From: Alitta virens
Taxonomy: Eukaryota > Annelida > Polychaeta > Phyllodocida > Nereididae
Length of the DNA: 64,000 nt
Reading direction: 5' to 3'
Assembly (NCBI GenBank): GCA_932294295.1
Contig: OW028580.1
Coordinates: 25,530,975 to 25,594,974 of the forward strand
Below the pieces are notes generated by a model. It was not told the DNA's origin, ran no database searches, and worked only from the letters and a program-made list of their open reading frames with translations. The position numbers were made by a program, and so were the translations under genes. The stretch's first letter is position 1, and every line of letters starts with the position of its first letter. Positions 60,201 to 64,000 of this stretch are shown here, in pieces.

Positions 60201-62790
60201 GAGAAGCCCTTGTGTAGAACTCATGGGACATATATACAAAACTGGTATAACTGACATTGGAAAAGTCTTTAAGAGTTCTTAATGGCCATGACGCCTACAT
60301 TAGGGTTCCCTGGTGCCCTGCATTAAAACATAGCTTTTATAAGAGTATCACAGACTCATAGTGATCTATCAGTTATGAGATTTGTACCTGTCCATCGTTC
60401 ATTCATTTCTTCTTTTAGTTTTGTTATCTTTGGTCCGTTTCCTTAGGTCTACACCCGAGTCGTTAGTAGCGGCAGTCCGAGAGGTTCCTTTAGTTTGGAC
60501 AAGGAATCCTCCCCTACGCGGAGTTTTGGCTCACCAAACGGTCCTAAGACACCGGGGTCCACCCCCAGCAAAGGTCGCTCGGCGAGTATTGTAATTGAAC
60601 TGAGCGAACAGGTAAAAACTAAAGCAGTCATAGAGGTGCTACAGGGTGAGGTGAATGTGCTGATAAAACCACTTGCAGTAGAGCTGTACTTATTAAAGCT
60701 ATGAGACGTTAAATTGGAGGTGTCTATGCTGAGGCAAGTAAAAGACCCTACCCATGAGGTAAATGTGTAATATGGTGTGGAGTCCAAGCCTTATCAGCCC
60801 ATTATTACGTCTGCCTCTGGCAGCTGGTAATATTAGCTGACTAAGCTTCAGACCCTGTAGCATTGAAACATAGACATGGCCAATTATATCGCGTGATATT
60901 TATACAATACATGGTCCTTGTATAGTCAATACAATTTATCTATCTATCTATAGAAACCTGCGATTCTATGGTCACTTTATGCCACCCCTATCTTCCCTAT
61001 TCAACACGACTTCATAATGGGCGTAATTTATTTTGTTATGTCTTTGAATGGGCCAGCATCAACAAATCCCAAATGCTATTCAGTGCAATTGCAAATATTC
61101 CATTAAATGGGAAACTTCGAACACCCAAATTGGAAGTTCGTAAAAATAAGTTGACAATGTTATCGATCATTGTTCTGCATGGTGACATCACACAATACAT
61201 GACCTCTTCTGACCTCTTCTGACCTCTTCTGACCTAGTTTAACATCTGGATTGGTGTCCTCATTACAGGCAATTAATTCTGAGCAGGGGTTTTCTGATAT
61301 ATAAATAAGGAAAACATAATTATCATCTTTCTATTCTTTACATATTTTCATTAACAGCCAGATCTTATAAATTGACTACTTTTGGTTTAAAAACATTATA
61401 TGTGTACATTATATTGTTAGTTTGTGGACAAATGGATTAGTCCTTCAACATCATATCATATAAAATACAATGTATTATAAAAATATAAATCCTTTTATTT
61501 AATATAATGTAAGATACCCTTACTTCAGTATTGTAGGGGTTACATTTGAACGATAGTGGTCAATTAACCACACGGCTCATTATCAATAATAATCTATAAG
61601 TTTGGCTCTACTGTAAGTGATAAGTAACTTATATAACTTCCTTGATTATCATGCCTGAAGTTATATAATTTACTAAGCTGTTATTACTTTGGTTGAATGT
61701 GGTTTTGCATCGTCCAAATCGAATGAAGAATTGTCCAAATCGAATGAAGAAGCAAATGCTGAACTTGAATGAAATGTACAAAGAAAATGTTCTCAGAAAT
61801 AAATGAAAGATGAAGTTTTGTTATATGATAACTTAGTACATCAGCATATCCCTAAATAATAGGCCCTTTGTTTTTTTCTTTTTTATCACAAACATTTCCT
61901 AATTCATGACCTTTTTCTTAATTTCATGAAAAACTTAATGGAAATATTTATTTTTATTTATTTAAAGTTAATTATTATTTACTCTAAAAATGTTTCAATT
62001 TCTTCGTACAACAAAGCAGCATTTAACTTCTTTACGATATCTACTCACAGTAGCACCGCACTGCACACAATTCATTTATTGTCCGTTTTCCTATATCGGT
62101 ACTGTGTTTATGAATGTTATTTGATGTGTCTGGCAATGTATTTATTTATTCTGCTGAATGTATAGTTTGTCACCTGTTATCAGTGTGTATCAACCAATAT
62201 TTTGTACTAAATCTGTATCATACTAATTGCACGAATCATACTAATTGCACGATTTGCTTATATGCTTCACCGCTATAATGGTCGCTTCACGACGATGTCG
62301 TAATGCAAAATTTCAATAATTGATTAACCTATTTTCTTGATCTTGTTTGAATACTCTTATTTGGCTTGACACGAACTTGACATCAACCTGCTGTGTTAAA
62401 GTTATGGTTACTATTTCATGTATTTGCTCTTCTTGATCATATGACTAACAGCTAAATTGGATATAAATGTCTTCATTATACAATTTAGCATCATTACTAT
62501 TCCGCTTGCAATCAAGTTTCTAAAGGCTATTTCTAGTAATGCAGGATCTTGACACTTTTGAAACTCAAAACATTCATTCATTGATAATTTGACAAGAACA
62601 TTATGTTTAAATTTTAACATATTTACGTGCATCATTTTAGCTGACTCCTATGAGACCTCCAAGGCCGGAAAGTGATCGAAGGAGCAAGTCCTTCTCCGGG
62701 AATTTTTCAACGGGAAAGTTGAGCAGGTTGTCGACATGTTCCATCAGCTCAGGGTCAAGTAGCGCATCAAGTTCATCAGGATCATGTTAG
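21632..62790 (+). CDS. DOCK1: Dedicator of cytokinesis, DOCK-A type (DOCK1/2/5 ortholog)
   Basis: Rac guanine nucleotide exchange factor that works with ELMO in migration, phagocytosis and myoblast fusion. Coding exons: 21632-21677, 23969-24052, 24169-24265, 24372-24468, 24677-24778, 25226-25281, 25367-25454, 25552-25593, 25700-25836, 25949-26030, 26133-26196, 31184-31255, 32181-32256, 32681-32883, 33406-33533, 33980-34078, 34186-34258, 36256-36359, (39023-39061), 39965-40157, 40673-40770, 41203-41292, 41408-41508, 42413-42532, 43186-43294, 44014-44191, 44552-44679, 44790-44885, 45548-45741, 46335-46407, 46525-46756, 47125-47231, 47572-47657, 47747-47903, 50460-50591, 51364-51483, 51736-51825, 52680-52871, 53049-53103, 53636-53717, 54074-54149, 54636-54722, 55106-55279, 55706-55795, 56248-56379, 56738-56826, 58701-58869, 60447-60611, 62641-62790. 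Total 5,415 nt, 1,804 residues; vertebrate DOCK1/2/5 are 1,830-1,870. The 1/2/5 choice is open because a single invertebrate gene usually represents all three. Confidence 0.95.
22453..23598. mobile_element. 1.15-kb non-autonomous DNA transposon in DOCK intron 1
   Basis: Inverted ends share AACTCGCCCAAAAATTTCTC (left from about 22462, right as the complement ending about 23590). They are flanked by a 10-bp direct repeat GTCCTATTGG (22443-22452 and 23599-23608). Inside are further CTCGCC boxes, a duplicated ATCTGTCATTATAC motif near 23050-23110 and a TA microsatellite at 23505-23522. No transposase frame is present. Confidence 0.75.
24372..32883 (+). CDS. DOCK1: DOCK N-terminal helical/ELMO-linked region exons
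   Basis: Exons 4-14 encode about residues 76-415, the segment between SH3 and DHR-1. Diagnostic DOCK-A strings are [11 protein letters not shown] (exon 7), [20 protein letters not shown] (exon 9), [20 protein letters not shown] (exon 11), GIRRPFGVA (exon 12) and [20 protein letters not shown] (exon 14). These match the DOCK1/2/5 subfamily rather than DOCK3/4. Intron 11 (26197-31183) has been enlarged by an LTR retrotransposon; the exons on each side still join in phase 1. Confidence 0.93.
24865..25183 (+). mobile_element. MITE, member of an inverted pair (copy 1)
   Basis: About 320 bp that recur inverted at 35821-36145. The ends are imperfect inverted repeats (ATGGAGTCTTTTCAC and AGTGGATTTTCAC). 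It lies between DOCK exons 5 and 6. Confidence 0.65.
26393..27700 (-). repeat. 3' LTR of the antisense retroelement
   Basis: In element orientation this copy lies downstream of the polypurine tract. It contains five 18-bp-spaced copies of a TAATAA/ATCAATG-type repeat around 27170-27265, one unit more than the partner LTR. A TATAAATA box lies on the minus strand at 26908-26901. Confidence 0.88.
28262..29292. repeat. Minisatellite with higher-order structure inside the retroelement
   Basis: About 1 kb is made of 16-18-bp monomers of the type ACAGTGAATTCCAGTAG, most with an EcoRI site. In the middle part (about 28500-29060) monomer variants recur in a fixed order (CCATCAGCCAGTGAATTC, then TAGTAGACAGTGAATTC, then GTGGACAGTGAATTC) as a 50-70-bp higher-order unit repeated about ten times. 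Edges (28262-28480 and 29085-29290) hold simpler monomers. Confidence 0.9.
29637..29654 (-). other. tRNA-Trp primer-binding site of the retroelement
   Basis: On the plus strand the site reads as the last 15 bases plus CCA of eukaryotic tRNA-Trp (ATCACGTCGGGGTCACCA). It lies one base from the LTR end. The match to tRNA-Trp is from memory of that tRNA. Confidence 0.8.
29656..30945 (-). repeat. 5' LTR of the antisense retroelement
   Basis: This is the transcribing LTR in element orientation, with TATAAATA on the minus strand at 30171-30164. It matches 26393-27700 almost base for base. The small ORFs inside the two LTRs are identical except for one His/Arg difference. Confidence 0.88.
31490..31860. 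repeat. Three degenerate tandem units in DOCK intron 12
   Basis: Units of roughly 120-150 bp each contain a GGCAGC/GGCAGT box, AGTATA-AACCA, GATCCAATCATTCAGAAT and CCC-ATAGGGGGT-ATTACC. They have diverged considerably, so the duplication is old. Confidence 0.6.
32840..40157 (+). CDS. DOCK1: DOCK DHR-1 (C2-like) domain exons
   Basis: Late exon 14 through exon 19 encode about residues 411-614. The domain begins at [20 protein letters not shown] and includes [20 protein letters not shown] and [13 protein letters not shown]-1 is the lipid-binding C2-like domain (phosphatidylinositol trisphosphate in the family). The last exon (39965-40157) contains [11 protein letters not shown] and [16 protein letters not shown], the conserved exit of the domain. 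A 39-nt cassette exon candidate lies in the intron at 36360-39964. Confidence 0.93.
34752..35030 (+). mobile_element. Probable degenerate tRNA-derived SINE
   Basis: GCATGGTAGTTTAGTGATTA and AGATTCAATTTCTGG resemble A and B boxes, with a pairing AATCA/TGATT stem between them. The end of the unit is not defined. Confidence 0.4.
35821..36145 (-). mobile_element. MITE, member of an inverted pair (copy 2)
   Basis: Reverse-complement relative of 24865-25183, with matching blocks such as CCAATCACAGCCAAGGGCGG and GCACTAAAAATACTGCTGCT. It ends about 110 bases before exon 36256-36359. Confidence 0.65.
36592..37423. mobile_element. pogo/Tigger-like non-autonomous element
   Basis: Inverted ends of about 22 bp (CAAYAGAATCTCACGATTAA) stand next to TA on both sides, as for Tc1/mariner-pogo insertions. 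The interior repeats GACATCAC-type motifs and has no transposase frame. It lies in the large DOCK intron 36360-39964. Confidence 0.7.
38098..38257. mobile_element. 160-bp MITE with CAGTGTTCCAGCT ends
   Basis: Perfect 13-bp inverted repeats close this AT-moderate 160-bp unit, which contains a G run at about 38195-38206. CAGTG termini are typical of hAT elements. The flanks (GATACA and AATACA) suggest but do not prove a target duplication. Confidence 0.65.
38505..38850. mobile_element. Foldback element with CAGGGATTG ends
   Basis: Inverted ends of 17 bp (CAGGGATTG-AATTTGA with one mismatch) and a 6-bp flanking repeat AGATTT (38499-38504 and 38851-38856). No coding capacity. The ends resemble hAT-superfamily termini, but the duplication is shorter than the usual 8 bp. 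Confidence 0.7.
39023..39061 (+). CDS. DOCK1: Candidate 39-nt DOCK cassette exon
   Basis: Sequence between TTTGTTTAACAG and the donor GTATGT is 39 nt and phase 0 to 0. It sits between exons that also meet in phase 0 (36359 and 39965). It encodes [13 protein letters not shown], a basic Ser/Thr-rich insert with no stop. Vertebrate DOCK1/2/5 run straight from LLVYK or similar into the next exon, so this would be an optional insertion at the DHR-1 exit. Confidence 0.5.
40673..47903 (+). CDS. DOCK1: DOCK armadillo-like helical region exons
   Basis: Exons 20-33 encode about residues 615-1204, the ARM-type scaffold between the two DHR domains. Conserved strings include [84 protein letters not shown] and [17 protein letters not shown]. 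All junctions are in phase. The exon ending at 44679 could also end at 44676, because GTG GTTCGT offers two donors three bases apart. Confidence 0.93.
41690..42140. mobile_element. hAT-like element inserted in a SINE
   Basis: An 8-bp duplication CTGGAAGT (41682-41689 and 42141-42148) flanks a 451-bp insert with weak inverted ends (AGTGGTGTCA and AATGATGTCA) and inner ATCATCGATCATC-type palindromes. SINE sequence continues on both sides (about 41615-41689 and 42149-42335). About 41895-41990 holds a roughly 30-bp unit with ACAGATCTTTATAAATTG repeated. Confidence 0.7.
42763..42837. repeat. Short snap-back palindrome
   Basis: About 75 bp run from TAGTTATATCC to GGATATAACTA, with an inner GGGAATTAACTAACA / TGTTAGTTAACTCCC pair. 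A diverged version without outer arms lies just upstream at about 42634-42682. Confidence 0.6.
45109..45355. mobile_element. MITE of the AGTGCAGTATAGCGG family, intact copy
   Basis: The termini are inverted repeats of about 36 bp (GTGCAGTATAGCGGACC inward). They are flanked by the 7-bp repeat TTTAATC (45102-45108 and 45356-45362), 8 bp if the terminal C is counted. It is 247 bp, without coding capacity. A 40-bp piece of its right half occurs again in inverted orientation just downstream at about 45424-45465. Confidence 0.82.
46050..46155. repeat. Three tandem units of about 33 bp
   Basis: The unit GGGAGCCATATTAGATAGTG followed by TGACCTTGACC occurs three times with few changes, in the intron before exon 46335-46407. 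Confidence 0.8.
47904..50459 (+). other. Large DOCK intron rich in TGACCTTGA motifs
   Basis: No gene seen. About 48780-49680 contains repeated TGACCTTGA sites and a perfect AGGTCAAAGGTCA (49340-49352). The foldback element 50137-50359 lies near its end. The ORFs at 48214-48474 and 49952-50341 lack family signatures. Confidence 0.5.
50137..50359. mobile_element. Foldback element with CAGGGATGTGA ends
   Basis: Perfect 11-bp inverted ends (CAGGGATGTGA) and a 6-bp flanking repeat TATGAT (50131-50136 and 50360-50365). The middle is homopolymer T, A and a run of about 18 G near 50251-50268. It looks related to the 38505-38850 element. Confidence 0.7.
50460..56379 (+). CDS. DOCK1: DOCK DHR-2 catalytic GEF domain exons
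   Basis: Exons 34-44 encode about residues 1205-1614. The domain starts at [20 protein letters not shown] and contains [60 protein letters not shown] and [20 protein letters not shown]. The last string carries the alpha-10 loop with the valine nucleotide sensor that displaces Mg2+ and GDP from Rac in this family. No key segment is missing, so an active Rac exchange factor is expected. Confidence 0.94.
50850..51172. mobile_element. MITE of the AGTGCAGTATAGCGG family, second copy
   Basis: Same terminal sequences as the copy at 45109, 323 bp long. It is flanked by TGATGTC (50843-50849) and TAATGTC (51173-51179), a target duplication with one mismatch. It has diverged more than the copy at 45109. 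Confidence 0.75.
52331..52624. mobile_element. Two tandem foldback MITEs next to a DOCK exon
   Basis: Copies at about 52331-52477 and 52475-52624 each have ends matching the 157-560 element (GGGGGAGCTACATGCCAGTC and its complement). They stand directly tail to head. The second ends about 55 bases before the acceptor of exon 52680-52871. Confidence 0.75.
53285..53570 (+). mobile_element. tRNA-derived SINE
   Basis: The head has TGGTCTAGTGGTAAGACG (A box) and ATTCAATCCC (B box). The body contains GATGAGATGTTAAACTGG and CCCACCCATGGGG and ends in AGGGCTGCACTTTTG. Body pieces recur at 41615-42335 (interrupted), about 55915-55980 and about 60715-60865, so this is a family with at least four copies here. 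Confidence 0.7.
54750..54963. mobile_element. 214-bp MITE with long inverted repeats
   Basis: Arms of about 45 bp (ACACCCTTTTCA...GTTGGCATTTTTGCCTCATT) are nearly complementary and enclose about 110 bp. ATTCAA flanks it on both sides (54744-54749 and 54964-54969). It lies in the intron after exon 54636-54722. Confidence 0.7.
55499..55680. repeat. TATC microsatellite, two blocks
   Basis: TATC/TATT tetranucleotide blocks at about 55499-55553 and 55622-55672 follow an AGGGCTGCACTTCC piece that matches the SINE 3' end. They are therefore probably a SINE tail. Confidence 0.8.
56738..62790 (+). CDS. DOCK1: DOCK C-terminal basic/proline tail exons
   Basis: Exons 45-48 (56738-56826, 58701-58869, 60447-60611, 62641-62790) encode residues 1615-1804, rich in Ser, Lys, Arg and Pro. 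PMRPPRP at about 1758-1764 is a candidate SH3 ligand, like the Crk-binding PxxP sites of DOCK1, followed by a poly-Ser end. The frame closes with TAG at 62788-62790. That TAG overlaps a possible donor (TTA|GTGAAG), so a longer isoform reaching exons beyond the window cannot be excluded. Confidence 0.82.
57016..57129. repeat. Perfect 57-bp tandem duplication
   Basis: Two adjacent identical 57-bp units (57016-57072 and 57073-57129) start with ATTATAGATTATATTTCACC. Identity implies a recent event. It lies in the intron between exons 56738-56826 and 58701-58869. Confidence 0.9.
59727..59760. repeat. Short hairpin
   Basis: ATTTCTCATTC and GAATGAGAAAT form an 11-bp stem with a loop of about 12 bases in a DOCK intron. 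Confidence 0.6.
59801..59948. mobile_element. Foldback element, about 150 bp
   Basis: Imperfect inverted arms (CGATGAAT, then AGGAGATTTCT, then CCATAATTTT) enclose a short loop. No target duplication was recognised. It lies in DOCK intron 58870-60446. Confidence 0.55.
60715..60950 (+). mobile_element. 5'-truncated SINE copy
   Basis: It shares TCTATGCTGAGGCAAGTAA, a CCCATGAGG variant and TCTGCCTCTGGCAGCTGG with the other SINE bodies. A TATCTATC-type tail lies at about 60936-60952. Confidence 0.6.
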
Positions 62791-64000
62791 TGAAGAATTT
62801 TTCTACAAAATGTTGTCGTTGTAAATTGTCGCAAGCCTTCTTCCTAGTCCCTAGTCTTTTATATTTGCCCTGGTATAGTATAATCCAAAGTAAACGTCCA
62901 CTTGTTTTTTGGTTATTTTTACATATATGTCTTGGAGAAGCACAAAATATTAAATGTTACCAAAAAGTTAAACCCCAACCTTCTATCCCATAAAACTCTT
63001 CTCTATCCAAATTAACTGCAAGTTTCCTATCTTTGTAATGAAATTTTTTTTGCCATTTTTGGTCTTCATTATAGCCATTTGTTCTGGTCAAAAGAAGTAG
63101 CGGAAATTACAATGAAGACTATAGCAAACTTCCCAAGTTATTTCTTTCCCTGAAATATTTTTATCAGCTAGAAAGTTGGGATTTGAATTGTTGAGAACAT
63201 TTCTGTCCATTTTGTGCTGCTCCCACTCCATCAAAGGCTCCAGCAAATAAGTTGAGATAGGCTTTAGAACTAGCCAATCAGCAGAGACCCACACGTTATA
63301 TTTAAATTAGTTGACCCCGCCATGACATGGCCTGACCACTCAAAAAGGGTAAATTCCGTTGCAGTGGATACAACCACCATCAACCACGAGGGTTTTGTTT
63401 ATGAGAAATTGTGTTTATATGTCAATCAAAGCTATGAAAACAGATTCTGAACAAGGTCAATTCTTTTCACACTCCATATATGAGTCAATATCATATACTA
63501 TGAACGGAGTAGAAACCCATCTAATTGTTTCTCTTAGTTTGACAGCCTTGACCACATGGGCAACATGAATAAATTATGATATTACCCCAACTTTGCGAGA
63601 TTTGCCTGGGGTACATTTCCTGGGTGGCTGCTCCATGCCATTTGTGGCAAAATATGACCGAAAAACAAATGGACATTAATTTTGAATCCTATTGTTATGG
63701 CTTTATCGTATAAGCTGATGTGAGTGTTGCTGAGCCATGTTTAATGATAATGCTGAGTGACATGCTGTTCATAGACCAACGTCATCTGATGACTCCCCTG
63801 CCATGTGGCTGCATATTGTAGCAGCTTGATTCATTCTGCACCAATGTTTTCTTCATAATTTTATACACTAGGTGACAACAATTCCCCTGCAATGCATTTT
63901 ATGTGAAATATCTGCATTGTCACATGTCAGCAGGTCAAAAATTGCTAAGAAATGCTTGTATGATTAATAGTGAATTTTGTTCTAACAAATGTAATTAGGA
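62791..64000 (+). other. DOCK 3' flank, possible 3' UTR
   Basis: Sequence after the TAG. An AATAAA at 63568-63573 is a possible polyadenylation signal. About 63140-63225 and 63640-63690 share short blocks (CTGTCCATTTTGTGCT, AAAATATGACCGAAAA) with 38430-38505, so part is repeat. No coding exon was identified. Confidence 0.4.

Larger units (their letters stand above)
56827..62640 (+). other. Three large introns in the DOCK tail, no gene seen
   Basis: Introns 56827-58700, 58870-60446 and 60612-62640 contain the 57-bp duplication, a foldback element, a SINE fragment and small direct repeats. Those include CTGACCTCTT three times near 61201-61232 and GTCCAAATCGAATGAAGAA twice near 61714-61751. No additional coding sequence was recognised. 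Confidence 0.5.

Overview
The window looks like animal nuclear DNA: it is AT-rich and holds two long, intron-rich genes arranged head to head, separated by many short repeats. Nothing prokaryotic, organellar or CRISPR-like is visible. The repertoire (tRNA-derived SINEs, many foldback elements, a DOCK gene equally close to vertebrate DOCK1, 2 and 5) fits a marine invertebrate, perhaps a deuterostome such as an echinoderm or hemichordate. The species cannot be fixed from the sequence, and the taxon is inference.

Left part, minus strand (about 21,290 down to 719, continuing past the left edge): DCTN1, the p150Glued subunit of dynactin. I could place a non-coding first exon, a CAP-Gly domain (20,661-19,962), a Ser/Pro/Lys-rich linker with alternative exons, the first coiled coil (13,293-8,528), and the globular and helical region up to 719. 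The last roughly 280 residues lie outside the window. The linker holds two paralogous exons (18,094-17,884 and 17,434-17,197) that can each be used in frame but not together. It also holds a possible 30-nt microexon and two possible 6-nt ones.

Right part, plus strand (about 21,550-62,790): a DOCK-A guanine nucleotide exchange factor (DOCK1/2/5, Myoblast city, CED-5 type). It has 48 coding exons giving 1,804 codons plus a stop, with SH3, DHR-1, armadillo-like, DHR-2 and a basic/proline tail. Every junction listed keeps the frame and reproduces family sequence. A 39-nt in-frame cassette exon candidate lies at 39,023-39,061. The two genes share a compact promoter region (about 21,290-21,630) with an E-box between two ETS-type sites.

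The introns hold the mobile DNA. Intron 11 of DOCK contains a very young antisense LTR retrotransposon (26,393-30,945) with nearly identical LTRs, a 4-bp target duplication, a tRNA-Trp primer site and a polypurine tract. It has no gag/pol; about half of its interior is a minisatellite. Other introns contain a 1.15-kb DNA transposon in intron 1, several MITE families (one nested, one inserted in a SINE, one as tandem copies), tRNA-derived SINEs, tandem duplications, perfect hairpins and clusters of nuclear-receptor half-sites. Intron stretches not listed separately show only AT-rich unique sequence to me.

Functionally the two genes are not one pathway. Dynactin is the dynein cofactor that tracks microtubules, and DOCK activates Rac at the membrane. 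Both are broadly expressed cytoskeletal regulators, which fits a shared housekeeping-type promoter.
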